Assembly (NCBI RefSeq): GCF_002749615.1
Contig: NZ_CP024201.1
Location: 248,001-312,000 of the forward strand
DNA length: 64,000 nt
DNA from: Caulobacter mirabilis
GTDB lineage: Bacteria; Pseudomonadota; Alphaproteobacteria; Caulobacterales; Caulobacteraceae
Direction of reading: 5' to 3'
Notes under the pieces: generated by a model
Databases searched by the model: none
Seen by the model: the letters and a program-made list of their open reading frames with translations, nothing else
Told to the model about the DNA's origin: nothing
Part shown: positions 42,471 to 50,822 of the stretch, piece by piece
How the letters are laid out: each line of letters begins with the position of its first letter
How positions within the stretch are numbered: position 1 is the stretch's first letter
Translations under genes and position numbers: made by a program

Positions 42471-42954
42471 GGTCGCCGCCCGCCTGGCCGACGGCCATGT
42501 CGTCCTGGTCGACATCCGGGAGGCCGACGAGTTCGCCCGCGCCCATGTGCAGGGCGCGCTGTCCCGCCCGTTGTCCGCGCCAGGCGGCCTGCCGACGGGG
42601 CGAGAGATCGTCTTCACCTGCCGGACCGGCATGCGCACCGACGCCAACGCCGATCGCCTCGCCGCCGAGGTCGCGGGCGAGACCTTCGTCCTGCGGGGCG
42701 GGCTGGACGCCTGGATCAAGGCGGGTCTGCCGGTCGAGCAGGACCGCAAGGCGCCGCTGGAGATGATGCGTCAGGTCCAGATCGGCGCCGGCTCGCTGGT
42801 GCTGCTGGGCGTCCTGCTTGGCCTGTTCGCCCACCCGGCCTTTTTCGCCATCGCCGGCTTCGTCGGCGCCGGCCTGACCGTCGCGGGCGTCACCGGCTTT
42901 TGCGGTATGGCGCGGCTGCTGGCCTTCGCGCCCTGGAACAGCCGGGCGGCCTAG
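42433..42954 (+). CDS. Rhodanese-DUF2892 membrane protein (YgaP-like)
   Basis: 173 residues. An N-terminal rhodanese domain has the active-site Cys63 in IVFTCRTGMRTD, and a C-terminal DUF2892-type pair of membrane helices (SLVLLGVLLGLF, FAIAGFVGAGLTVAGVTGFCG) follows, as in E. coli YgaP. It would transfer sulfane sulfur at the membrane. The reading frame begins inside the end of bigR, so it is translationally coupled and under the same repressor. This completes a sulfide/persulfide module with the MBL hydrolase. Confidence 0.88.
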   Translation: MSRAQLTPLTPTEVAARLADGHVVLVDIREADEFARAHVQGALSRPLSAPGGLPTGREIVFTCRTGMRTDANADRLAAEVAGETFVLRGGLDAWIKAGLPVEQDRKAPLEMMRQVQIGAGSLVLLGVLLGLFAHPAFFAIAGFVGAGLTVAGVTGFCGMARLLAFAPWNSRAA

Positions 42955-42957
42955 GAC

Positions 42958-43257
42958 TCAGGTCGCGATCAAGGCGGCCAGGCTGGTGATCGACTCCGGC
43001 CCGAATGACACCGACCCGATCGGGATGCGGCCGCCGACGGCTTCGATCGCGGCGGCGGCGCCGACGGGGCCGAAGGCGCCGCAGATCTCGATCAACTGAG
43101 CCCCGTCCTCGGCCGCCAACTGAACCGACCGGGTCACGGCGTCGGCGGAGGGCGTCGGGAAGATGGTGCTGGTCAGACCATCCCGCTCGATGACGATCCG
43201 GTCGCGGACCGGGTCGGCGCCCGGGATCATCAGGATGAAGGCGTAGCGGGTGATCAT
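42958..43257 (-). CDS. DUF6506-like small protein
   Basis: 99 residues. The sequence FILMIPGADPVRDRIVIE, a central DGAQLIEICGAFGPVGAAAAIEAVGG and the close IGSVSFG resemble my recollection of the DUF6506 family, whose function is unknown. It is compact, probably a small alpha/beta fold, with no signal or membrane segment. It is transcribed divergently from a LysR regulator that is its likely controller, and converges on the rhodanese gene, 3 bases apart. Confidence 0.65.
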   Translation of the reverse strand: MITRYAFILMIPGADPVRDRIVIERDGLTSTIFPTPSADAVTRSVQLAAEDGAQLIEICGAFGPVGAAAAIEAVGGRIPIGSVSFGPESITSLAALIAT

Positions 43258-43327
43258 GGCGTTTCTCTCGCGACGGGCCCGACGCCCGCCCCGGGGATGT
43301 GGCGTATGTCTTAAAGCGTGATAAGGC

Positions 43328-43361
43328 GTCCAATATCGACGCTATCGACGGCCTATTGGAC
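43328..43361. promoter_or_regulatory. Inverted repeat at the LysR start (putative LysR operator)
   Basis: GTCCAATA (43328-43335) and TATTGGAC (43354-43361) are perfect 8-base inverted arms around an 18-base spacer that also holds a direct repeat of ATCGACG (43335-43341, 43344-43350). It lies directly before the LysR ATG at 43363 in the divergent region, the usual place for LysR autoregulation and target activation. Confidence 0.65.
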
Positions 43362-43362
43362 A

Positions 43363-44247
43363 ATGCTGGACCTGAACCGCACCCATGCCTTCGTCGCGGT
43401 CGCTCGCCAGGGCGGTTTCGCGGCGGCCGGGCGGACGCTCGGCCTGCCGCGGTCGACGATCAGCGCCCGCGTGCTGGCGCTGGAGGCTGCGCTGGGCGTC
43501 CGGCTGCTGCGCCGCTCGACTCGCCGGGTGGTCCTGACCGACGAGGGCCGCGCCTATCTCGAGGCGGTGGAGGGGGCGATCGACGCCCTGGTCGCGGCCG
43601 AGGAGGGCGCGACGACGGGCGGCGGCTTTCGCGGCGTGATCCGGATGACCGTCCCCGTCGAGACGCCGCTGGCCCCGGTCAGCGCCGCCATCGTCGCCTT
43701 CAACGCGGAGCATCCGCGCGTGGTCTTCGACATGCGGGTGACCAATCGCCGGCTCGACCTGATCGCCGAGAACATCGACCTGGCGATCCGCGGCGGCGAT
43801 CCCGGGTCGGCGGGCCTGGCCGCTTCGCGGCTACCGGATGTGCCGTTCGGGCTGTTCGCCAGCCCGAGCTACCTCGCCGGTCGGGGGACGCCGCACGGTC
43901 TGACGGACCTGCTCGGCCATATCCTGCTGCCGCTGGTCGGCGCGGAGCGGCGGCGGCTGGTCGGGTTGCCGCCGGAGCTGGAGCGCCGCCTGCTCGCCCA
44001 GTCGACCGCCCCGGCCGCCGACAGCATGACCTTCCTGCGCCATCTGGCGCTGGACGGCGCCGGGATCGTCATCCTGCCGGTCCCTTTCTGCGCCGACGAT
44101 TTGGCGAAGGGCGCCCTGCGCCATCTGGTTCCCGACTGGACCGGCGGGGCGGATGCGGCCAACTGGCTGGTCTTCCCCTCGCGCCGCGACATCAGCCCGC
44201 GGGTCCGGGCTTTCGTCGAGGTGCTGCGGCGGCGTCTGGGCGGCTGA
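43363..44247 (+). CDS. LysR-family transcriptional regulator
   Basis: 294 residues. The N-terminal winged helix is LNRTHAFVAVARQGGFAAAGRTLGLPRSTISARVLALE, and the C-terminal effector domain includes RGVIRMTVPVETPLAPVSAAIVAF. The sequence is close to the CrgA/DsdC-like subgroup with TRRVVLTDEGRAYLE. It is divergent from the DUF6506-like gene. ATG 43363 is the standard LysR start; the frame is open upstream to 43318. Its stop is 1 base from the end of the converging DNA ligase gene. Confidence 0.88.
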   Translation: MLDLNRTHAFVAVARQGGFAAAGRTLGLPRSTISARVLALEAALGVRLLRRSTRRVVLTDEGRAYLEAVEGAIDALVAAEEGATTGGGFRGVIRMTVPVETPLAPVSAAIVAFNAEHPRVVFDMRVTNRRLDLIAENIDLAIRGGDPGSAGLAASRLPDVPFGLFASPSYLAGRGTPHGLTDLLGHILLPLVGAERRRLVGLPPELERRLLAQSTAPAADSMTFLRHLALDGAGIVILPVPFCADDLAKGALRHLVPDWTGGADAANWLVFPSRRDISPRVRAFVEVLRRRLGG

Positions 44248-44248
44248 C

Positions 44249-45853
44249 TCAGCCGAGCATCCGTTCCAGCGTCGCCAGGTCGTCGGCCTCGCGCGCCGGC
44301 TTGTCCCAGCGGATGCGGCTGATGCGCGGGAAGCGCATGGCGACGCCGCTCTTGTGCCGCGTCGACCGCTGCAGCCCCTCGAACGCCACCTCCAGCACCA
44401 GCCCGAAGTCGAGGCCGGCCCGCACCGACCGCACCGGCCCGAACCGTTCGACGGTGTTGTCGCGGACGTACTTGTCGAGCTGCTTCAGCTCCTCATCGGT
44501 GAAGCCGAAATAGGCCTTGCCGACCGGGGTCAGGATCCGATCGCCGTTGGCGTCCTCGCGCCAGACCCCGAAGGTGTAGTCGCTGTAGAAGCTGGACCGC
44601 TTGCCGTGGCCGCGCTGGGCGTACATCAGGACCGCGTCGATCAGGTGCGGATCGCGCTTCCACTTGAACCAGGGTCCCTTGGGCCGGCCCGCTTCGTAGA
44701 GGCTGTCCCAGCGTTTCAGCATCAGCCCTTCCGACAGGGCCGGATCGCCCGGCGGCGGATCGGCGCGAAGGTCGGAAAGTTGTCCCCAGGTCTCGAAGGG
44801 CTGCAGCGGAGACAGGTCGAATCGGGCCGAATCGAGCCTTGAAATGAAGGTTTCGAGCCGTTTCCGACGTTCCGCGAAGGGAAGGTCGCGCAGGTCCGCC
44901 TCCCCGTCGAGCAGCAGGTCGTAGGCCCGGACGCCGGCCGGATAGGCCTTGAGGAGCTTGGCGTCGACAGTCTTGCGGTTGAGCCGCTGCTGCAGGTCGC
45001 CGAAGCTCGCCAGCGCGCCGTCATGCAGCACCAGCAACTCGCCGTCGACCGCGCCCTCGTAGGCCATCGCCTCGATCACGTCCGGGAACGCATGGCTGAT
45101 GTCGTCGCCGGTGCGGGTGTAGAGGCGCCGGACGCCGCGCTCGCTGACAGCCTGGACGCGGATGCCGTCCCACTTCCACTCCGCAGCGTAGTCGCCAGCG
45201 TTGAGCTTGGCGAAATCGACGGCCTCGTCGATCGGCTGGGCCAGCATCACCGGTCGGAAGCGGCCAGGGTGGTCGGCGCTGGGTCGTTCCGACCGGCCTT
45301 CGAGCCAGGCGAACAGGTCCTCGTAGGGCGCCGCCAGGGCGTGCCAGACTTCTTCGATCTCGCGTGTCTCGACCCCGCCCAGGTCGGCGCAGGCCTGCTT
45401 CGCCAGCCGGCTGGAGAAGCCCACGCGCAGGCCGCCGGTCAGAAGCTTGAGCAGCGCCCAGCGGCCATCGGCGTCAAGCGCGTCCAACCAGCGCTCGATC
45501 AGCGGCTGAACCTCGGCGCGGGAGGCTGTGCGCAGGGCGTCGACCACTTCCGACAGCTCGGGCTCGCGATTGGCGCCTGGTTGGGCCGGCCAGACCAGGG
45601 CGACGGTCTCGGCCAGGTCGCCGACATAGTCGTAGGACCAGCCGAACAGGACCGGGTCCATCCGCGCCTCGACCGCCTTGCGGATGGCGGCGGGCTTGGC
45701 GGCCGAGAAGCTGAGATCGCCGGTCAGGGCGGCCAGCGCCCAGCCGCGGTCCGGATCGGGCTGCTCCGCCAGGAAGTCGCGGACCAGCCGCAGCTTCGCG
45801 TTCCGCGAGGCGGTGAAGGACAGGCTGTCGAGCAGGCGGGCGAAGGCGCGCAT
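44249..45853 (-). CDS. ATP-dependent DNA ligase (cisplatin-damage-response type)
   Basis: 534 residues. An N-terminal ligase domain is followed by the nucleotidyltransferase domain with motif I EWKWDGIRVQAV (Lys at about residue 226) and the later motifs DGELLVLHDG, EGLMLKRWDSLYEAG and GPWFKWKRDPHLID. The OB domain ends with HKSGVAMRFPRISRIRWDK. It belongs to the group that accompanies a ligase-associated MBL exonuclease, present here at 48497. The two are separated by three membrane or lipoprotein genes on the same strand. Confidence 0.9.
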   Translation of the reverse strand: MRAFARLLDSLSFTASRNAKLRLVRDFLAEQPDPDRGWALAALTGDLSFSAAKPAAIRKAVEARMDPVLFGWSYDYVGDLAETVALVWPAQPGANREPELSEVVDALRTASRAEVQPLIERWLDALDADGRWALLKLLTGGLRVGFSSRLAKQACADLGGVETREIEEVWHALAAPYEDLFAWLEGRSERPSADHPGRFRPVMLAQPIDEAVDFAKLNAGDYAAEWKWDGIRVQAVSERGVRRLYTRTGDDISHAFPDVIEAMAYEGAVDGELLVLHDGALASFGDLQQRLNRKTVDAKLLKAYPAGVRAYDLLLDGEADLRDLPFAERRKRLETFISRLDSARFDLSPLQPFETWGQLSDLRADPPPGDPALSEGLMLKRWDSLYEAGRPKGPWFKWKRDPHLIDAVLMYAQRGHGKRSSFYSDYTFGVWREDANGDRILTPVGKAYFGFTDEELKQLDKYVRDNTVERFGPVRSVRAGLDFGLVLEVAFEGLQRSTRHKSGVAMRFPRISRIRWDKPAREADDLATLERMLG

Positions 45854-45882
45854 GGCGGTCGACTGTAGCCCCTCGTTGCCGA

Positions 45883-46791
45883 TCAGCCGAACGTGATCCC
45901 GGGGCGAAGGACGATCTGGAATACCGCCAGCACCGCCGCCAGCGCGATCAGCGGCGGGCCGAGCGTCGCCCGGGCGGGGGAGGGGGCAGGCGCGTCGGTC
46001 GGCGCGGCGCGCCAGGCGTCGGCCAGGATCCAGCCCGACCCGATGATCGCCACGGCGATCGGAACGATCGCGGCCTCGATCACATGGCCCGGCACGCGGA
46101 ACGGAATGACCAGCAGGGCGCCGAGCAGCGCCGGCAGGCCCGCCGTCCGTAGCGCGAACAGCATCCGCCGTCGGGGGGTGTCGATCCAGGACGGCTGCGC
46201 GGCGAGGCCCAGCAGGCGTGGCCCCAGCCAGCTCGCCAGCGCGACGATGGCCGCCAGGGCGATGAGGGCGGCGGCGGTCTTGGCTTCTGGCGTGAAGCCC
46301 AGGTGAGTCGTCGCGCGGCCGACGTCGTTGCGGGGTTCGTAGGCGCCGACCACGGCCTGGGGCAGCGACATGAACAGGCCCTGGAAGGCCATCCAGAACA
46401 GAAACAGTCGGGCGCTCATGGAGCGCGGCGGGCGGCGGTCCAGCAGCAGGGCGCAGAGGCCGCCCAGGATCAGGATGGCCAGCGCGCCGGTCCCCTGAAG
46501 CAGCTCGGCCAGCGGGTTGTCGCCGGTCCAGTCGTGGTTGTTGTGGAACAGCACCGGATGCAGGCCCGGCGTCAGCGCCTTGGGCCAGACCAGGAACAGC
46601 TCCTGGACGAAGAAGGTCAGGTTGAAGGCCAGGGCGAACAGCAGGGTCGAGGCGATCGTCAGCCGCCAGTCCCAGGCGGCGGCCGGCGCGGTCGGGGGCG
46701 GCGTCGACCGCGACCGCCAGAGGCCATAGAGGGCCCAGAGCGGCGGTCCCACGAGGGCGACCAGGATGAAGGCGGCGGGGGCCAGACTCAT
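45883..46791 (-). CDS. Polytopic membrane protein of unknown function
   Basis: 302 residues with about 8 hydrophobic segments. The only striking block is a periplasmic or cytoplasmic loop VLFHNNHDWTGDNPLAELLQG after the second helix. No transporter or enzyme signature is recognised. ATG 46791 starts the protein directly at the first membrane helix; the open frame extends upstream but that part is low-complexity Pro/Ser/Arg. It lies 22 bases downstream of the 243-aa membrane protein and 29 bases upstream of the ligase, so it is probably cotranscribed. Confidence 0.75.
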   Translation of the reverse strand: MSLAPAAFILVALVGPPLWALYGLWRSRSTPPPTAPAAAWDWRLTIASTLLFALAFNLTFFVQELFLVWPKALTPGLHPVLFHNNHDWTGDNPLAELLQGTGALAILILGGLCALLLDRRPPRSMSARLFLFWMAFQGLFMSLPQAVVGAYEPRNDVGRATTHLGFTPEAKTAAALIALAAIVALASWLGPRLLGLAAQPSWIDTPRRRMLFALRTAGLPALLGALLVIPFRVPGHVIEAAIVPIAVAIIGSGWILADAWRAAPTDAPAPSPARATLGPPLIALAAVLAVFQIVLRPGITFG

Positions 46792-46813
46792 GGCGAAGGC
46801 GCTCTCGAAACGA

Positions 46814-47545
46814 CTAGGCGGCGGGCGATTCGGCCAGGTCGCCGAGGATGGTGATCTTCTGCCAGATCTTGCGGCCGAGGTCGGTGCAGAGGGTCTCCAC
46901 GTCGCTGGCGGCGGCGACGACCACATGGTCGTTCGTCTCGCCCGCGTACAGGGCCGACAGCTTGCCGGTGAGGGCCAGCATCTCCGCGCAGTATTCCAGG
47001 TAGCGGGTCAGCTCGAACCGGCTCATCCGACGCTCCGGCGATGAGGCCGTCCGCTGTCCGCCGCCCAGCAGGACGGTGGGGTCCTTGGTCAGCTGGTGCA
47101 TGTCGACGACATGGGCGAAGGCGCGCAGCTGGTGCAGGTCGGCCTGGATACGCGCGCGTTTCCAGCGCTCCTCCAGCGTGAGCAGGAACCACAGGCCGCC
47201 GGCGATCAGCAGCGCCAGGTTCACCGCCGATTCCAGCAGCGCGGTCAGCGCCTCCTCGTTGGTCCGGGCCAGGATGCCGGCCCAGTCGACTTCTTTCAGA
47301 ATCAGGCCCAGCCCAACCACGCCCGCCGCCGCCAGCAGCAGCGTGAGGGTGCGCAAGCCGTAGTAGGGGCGGGACAGGGCCCGCGCCCGATGGGCGGTGT
47401 CGCGCGCCGTCCGGCCGAGCTGGGCGGCGGCCTTGGTCAGACTCGAGGCCGGGAACCGCTCTTCGATCCGCGCGCGCAGCCGCTCGACCGTGACCACGAT
47501 CTCATTTGCGTCGAGGAGGCCGTAGGCGGGAAGGCTGCGGCTCAT
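46814..47545 (-). CDS. Two-helix membrane protein of unknown function
   Basis: 243 residues. An N-terminal helical cytoplasmic part (EIVVTVERLRARIEERF) is followed by two membrane segments (TLTLLLAAAGVVGLGLILKE and ALLESAVNLALLIAGGLWFL), and then a long helical C-terminal part. No catalytic motif was seen. Its start overlaps the DUF4349-like stop by 4 bases, which argues for joint function with that lipoprotein. Confidence 0.75.
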   Translation of the reverse strand: MSRSLPAYGLLDANEIVVTVERLRARIEERFPASSLTKAAAQLGRTARDTAHRARALSRPYYGLRTLTLLLAAAGVVGLGLILKEVDWAGILARTNEEALTALLESAVNLALLIAGGLWFLLTLEERWKRARIQADLHQLRAFAHVVDMHQLTKDPTVLLGGGQRTASSPERRMSRFELTRYLEYCAEMLALTGKLSALYAGETNDHVVVAAASDVETLCTDLGRKIWQKITILGDLAESPAA

Positions 47546-48429
47546 TCGGCGGGCTTCTTCTCACGCGCCGGCCAGAGGCGCCGCGGCAGCTTCTTGCGAA
47601 ACAGCCAGGCCGCCAGCCCGATCAGCGCGACCCAGGGCAGGGTCCAGGCGATCAGCCGCACCATCGCCGCCAGGGTGAAGGCCACGATCGCCAGGAAGTC
47701 GGTGAAGGCCGTGGTCAGGGGCGACCAGACGCCTTTCGGGGCCAGCCCGCCGGCGGAGTTGTAGCTGATGGTCATCTCGGACATGGCGACCCGCCCGCGC
47801 GTCACCGCCAGCTGCGACTGGGTGCTGTCGATCTCGCCCTGGACCCGCGCCAGCTCCCGCTCGATTTCGACCAGCTCCGACAGCTTGCCGGGACGATCGG
47901 CGAGCAGGGCCTGCAGCCGATCTCGCAGGGTGGTCATGGCGCGCAGCCGCGCCTCGGTGTCGACGATTTCCCGCGACAGGTCCTCCGACGTAACATCGGC
48001 CCCGGTCACCCGGCCGCCGACGCTTTTTGTCTCCGCGGCCAGGCTGTCGCGGAACCGCTTTACCCAGGCCGGGGCGGCCCGGAGCTCGAGGCGGCTCTGC
48101 AGGCGGCTTCCCTCATTCTCGTACGCCGTCGAGCTGACCACCTGACAGACCTGCGGCCCGGCGCTCGTGCAGGCGGCCTCGTGACGGCCCATCAGATCGC
48201 GCAGCGGCTGGGCGGCCCCCTTGATGCTGTAGTCGTAGCTGTAGGCCAGCATGGGGGCGCCGGCGGGGACGGCGCTGATCGGCCTCGCCGGCGTCGCGGA
48301 ACCGGCGGCCGCTTCCCCCACCGCGGCCGGGTCCGCGGTCTCAGCGTTGTAGGCGACGCCCCGTTCCTTCGCCTGGCCACAGCCGACGAGGACCAGCGCG
48401 ACCACTCCGATGACAATCGCCGATCGCAT
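47542..48429 (-). CDS. DUF4349-like lipoprotein
   Basis: 295 residues. The lipobox is LVLVGC (Cys16) after MRSAIVIGVVA. A central coiled-coil region (about 160-225) contains LRAMTTLRDRLQALL and LSELVEIERELARVQGEIDSTQSQLAV, the signature of DUF4349. The C-terminal membrane helix with a KKLPRRLW tail would return to the cytoplasm. ATG 48429 has GGGGGAAG upstream. A lipid anchor plus a C-terminal helix is the usual DUF4349 layout; function unknown. Confidence 0.82.
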   Translation of the reverse strand: MRSAIVIGVVALVLVGCGQAKERGVAYNAETADPAAVGEAAAGSATPARPISAVPAGAPMLAYSYDYSIKGAAQPLRDLMGRHEAACTSAGPQVCQVVSSTAYENEGSRLQSRLELRAAPAWVKRFRDSLAAETKSVGGRVTGADVTSEDLSREIVDTEARLRAMTTLRDRLQALLADRPGKLSELVEIERELARVQGEIDSTQSQLAVTRGRVAMSEMTISYNSAGGLAPKGVWSPLTTAFTDFLAIVAFTLAAMVRLIAWTLPWVALIGLAAWLFRKKLPRRLWPAREKKPAE

Positions 48430-48496
48430 CCGTTTACTTCCCCCGTGGCCTCGTTCGGCGATTGAGTGCGCGTTCCGCGTGCGTTGTCCAGCGGGC

Positions 48497-49507
48497 TCAG
48501 TCGGCGTCGTCGTCGTAGCCGACCAGGGCCAGGGCCCGGGCGGGCTGGCCGCGCAGTTCGCACCAGCGCAGCAGCGCCTCCTCCCGCCCATGGGTGATCC
48601 AGACCTCGCCCGGCGACAGCTCGGCCAGCGTCTCGGTCAGCTCGTCCCAGTCGGCGTGGTCGGAGATCACCAGCGGCAGCTCCACGGCGCGCTGCCTGGC
48701 CCGGGCCCTCACCCGCATCCAGCCGGAGCAGAAGGCGCTGACCGGATCGGCGAACCGTCGGCTCCAGCGATCCTGCAGCGCGCCGGGCGGGCAGAGCACG
48801 ATCTCGCCGGGCAGCGGGTCGCGCCCCTCGCCGGTCGGCCGCAGCGGGCCCAGCTCTACGCCGTGCCGCTGGTACAGGGCGTTCAGCTGTTCCAGCGCGC
48901 CGTGGACATGGATCGTCCGCTCGAACCCGGCTTCGCGCAGCAGGGCGATGACCCGTTGGGCCTTGCCCAGGGCATAGGCCCCAACCAGGTGGGTGCGCTC
49001 CGGAAACTGCTCGACCGACTTGAGCAGGCGGGCGACCTCGTCGGCGGCGTCCGGGTGGCGGAAGACCGGCAGGCCGAAGGTCGCCTCGGTGACGAAAACG
49101 TCGCAGGGGACCGGCTCGAACGCCGGGCAGGTCGGGTCGCGCCGCCGCTTGTAGTCGCCGGAGACGACCATGGTCAGGCCCTTCCAGCGCACCACGACCT
49201 GCGCCGAGCCGAGCACGTGGCCGGCCGGGACCAGGGTGATCTCGACGCCGTCGCGGGCGATGGTCTCGCCATAGGCCAGGGCGCGGGCGGAGCCGGCGAA
49301 GTCCGCGCCGTAGCGGACGGCCATGATGTCCAGGGTCTCGCGCGTCGCGGCGACTTGGCCGTGCCCCGAGCGGGCGTGGTCGGAATGGCCGTGCGTGACC
49401 AGGGCGCGGCCCACCGGCCGCACCGGATCGATGTAGAAGTCCCCGGGCGGGCAGTAGAGCCCGTCCGGCCGAGGACAGAGCAGAGCTTCGGGTCTCACCA
49501 TCTGCAT
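48497..49507 (-). CDS. Ligase-associated MBL/beta-CASP DNA exonuclease
   Basis: 336 residues. The MBL metal motif is VTHGHSDHARSGHGQV (about 41-56), with VPAGHVLGSAQVV and VVSGDYKRRRDPTCPAFE, and the beta-CASP-like end VISDHADWDELTE plus WITHGREEALLRW. This is the SNM1/CPSF-like exonuclease found next to the ATP-dependent ligase in many alphaproteobacteria, for DNA crosslink or cisplatin damage. ATG 49507 or 49501 may start it; upstream frame is not coding. It is 36 bases from the divergent thioesterase. Confidence 0.87.
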   Translation of the reverse strand: MQMVRPEALLCPRPDGLYCPPGDFYIDPVRPVGRALVTHGHSDHARSGHGQVAATRETLDIMAVRYGADFAGSARALAYGETIARDGVEITLVPAGHVLGSAQVVVRWKGLTMVVSGDYKRRRDPTCPAFEPVPCDVFVTEATFGLPVFRHPDAADEVARLLKSVEQFPERTHLVGAYALGKAQRVIALLREAGFERTIHVHGALEQLNALYQRHGVELGPLRPTGEGRDPLPGEIVLCPPGALQDRWSRRFADPVSAFCSGWMRVRARARQRAVELPLVISDHADWDELTETLAELSPGEVWITHGREEALLRWCELRGQPARALALVGYDDDAD

Positions 49508-49543
49508 CTGGATATGGGCGTGCGCCGCGTCTAAACCGAAGCC

Positions 49544-50023
49544 ATGAGCGACCATCTCGAACTGATGCGCAACCTCGCGCTCGGCATGAACCAGGGTTCC
49601 CCCCAGGCCCTGGCCCTGAAACTGGAGACCCTCTCCATCGACCGCGACGGCTCGGTGCTGAAGGTGCCCTACGACGAGAAGCTGATCGGCGACCCGGAGA
49701 CGGGCGTGATCGCGGGCGGGGTCGTGACCACCCTGCTGGATCACGCCTGCGGCCAGGCGGTCCATGCGGCGATGACCGAGTTCAAGACCATCGCCACCCT
49801 GGACCTGCGCATCGACTACATGCGGCCGGCGGAGCCGGGGAAGGACATCTTCGCCAAGGCGCACTGCTACAAGGCGACCCGTTCGGTCGCCTTCGTGCGG
49901 GCGGTGGCCTACGACGACAGTCCCGACGATCCGGTGGCGGCGGCCCAGGCCGCCTTCATGCTCGACTCGAGCGCCGGCCGAGGCTTCGGCGCCAATCTCA
50001 AGCCGCGAAAGGACCGCAAGTGA
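49544..50023 (+). CDS. PaaI-family hotdog thioesterase (1)
   Basis: 159 residues of the hotdog fold. The GVIAGGVVTTLLDHACGQAV block carries the catalytic Asp/His pair of PaaI-type acyl-CoA thioesterases, and IATLDLRIDYMRPAEPGKDI is the conserved strand. It overlaps the next thioesterase gene by 4 bases (GTGA), so the two may form a heteromer. Confidence 0.88.
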   Translation: MSDHLELMRNLALGMNQGSPQALALKLETLSIDRDGSVLKVPYDEKLIGDPETGVIAGGVVTTLLDHACGQAVHAAMTEFKTIATLDLRIDYMRPAEPGKDIFAKAHCYKATRSVAFVRAVAYDDSPDDPVAAAQAAFMLDSSAGRGFGANLKPRKDRK

Positions 50024-50448
50024 GCAGCGATCCGATCGAAAGCGTGCAGGCGCGCCTGGCTCGTATTCCCTACGCCCAGTTCCTGGGCGTGAAGCTCGAA
50101 CTGGCCGGCGACGAGATGACCGCCATCCTGCCGTTCGGGCGGCACATCATCGGCAATCCGGTCCTGCCGGCGATCCACGGCGGCGTGCTGGGCGCCTTCA
50201 TGGAGATGACCGCCCTGGCCCAGCTGCTGCTGACCGAGGGACAGGAGCGCCAGCCGAGGGTGATCGACGTCTCGATCGAGTACCTGCGCTCGGGCCGTCC
50301 GCTGACCACCTTCGCCAGGGCGGAGATCAAGAAGGTCGGCCGCCGCATCGCCAACGTCCATGTCGAGGCCTGGCAGGATCGCCGCGCCGCGCCGATCGCG
50401 GCCCTGCGCGGGCACTTCCTGGTCTCGCCGACTGAAGTGAAGCCTTAG
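50020..50448 (+). CDS. PaaI-family hotdog thioesterase (2)
   Basis: 142 residues. Conserved blocks are LPAIHGGVLGAFMEMTALAQ and IDVSIEYLRSGRPLTTFARAE. It starts at GTG in the 4-base overlap with its paralogue. The two share about the same fold but only modest identity, which suggests an old duplication. The acyl substrate is unknown. Confidence 0.87.
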   Translation: MSSDPIESVQARLARIPYAQFLGVKLELAGDEMTAILPFGRHIIGNPVLPAIHGGVLGAFMEMTALAQLLLTEGQERQPRVIDVSIEYLRSGRPLTTFARAEIKKVGRRIANVHVEAWQDRRAAPIAALRGHFLVSPTEVKP

Positions 50449-50606
50449 GATTCGGAAAACATTACCGCCCTGTAATACTCTTAACTTTGCGTCATTTCCT
50501 TAAACAAAGGTCATGACGCAGACTTAACGGGTGTTCTCGGAAAGTATTCGGTACACCCTTGATCACCGGACGCGCTGAGCGCCCACAGAGATCAAGGGAG
50601 ACTACA
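50449..50606 (+). promoter_or_regulatory. AT-rich promoter region of the 39-aa gene
   Basis: A marked drop in GC content. It contains the inverted repeat TGCGTCAT (50488-50495) / ATGACGCA (50513-50520) and three TTAA boxes (50481, 50500, 50524). TTAA boxes recall CtrA half-sites, but none has the 7-base spacing to a second half, so full CtrA sites are not present. Confidence 0.5.
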
Positions 50607-50726
50607 ATGACCAATTCCGTGAACAAGCTGAGCGGTTTCGCCAGCCTCTTCCTCGCCGCCCTGCCGGTGATGATCGTCGTCGCCGCCGTGAACTTCGGCG
50701 CCACCGTCAGCAACGTGGGCCTGTGA
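50607..50726 (+). CDS. 39-residue membrane peptide
   Basis: A short gene, MTNSVNKLSGFASLFLAAL then PVMIVVAAVNFGATVSNVGL, with an AAGGGAG ribosome-binding site 6 bases upstream. It is a single hydrophobic helix with a short Asn/Lys-containing N-terminus. A strong AT-rich promoter region precedes it and a rho-independent terminator follows, so it is an independent transcription unit likely expressed at high level. I do not recognise the family; small-membrane-protein and pilin-like short peptides are both possible, though no prepilin cleavage motif is present. Confidence 0.75.
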   Translation: MTNSVNKLSGFASLFLAALPVMIVVAAVNFGATVSNVGL

Positions 50727-50739
50727 CCTGCGTCGCGAC

Positions 50740-50787
50740 GCTCCGCCGGGCCTGAATGCTTCCCCCCGCGTTTGGGCCCGGCGGAGC
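50740..50787 (+). other. Long hairpin after the 39-aa gene
   Basis: GCTCCGCCGGGCC (50740-50752) and GGCCCGGCGGAGC (50775-50787) are perfect 13-base inverted repeats around a 22-base loop, 13 bases after the stop. No T tract follows, so it may stabilise the mRNA rather than terminate it. Confidence 0.65.
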
Positions 50788-50822
50788 CAGTCGACATCTA
50801 AAGTAACCGGATTTGACCAAAG

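Noticed and set aside
50481..50527. CtrA-binding site upstream of the 39-aa gene
   Set aside because: Three TTAA boxes occur, but their spacings (15 and 20 bases) do not fit TTAA-N7-TTAA.
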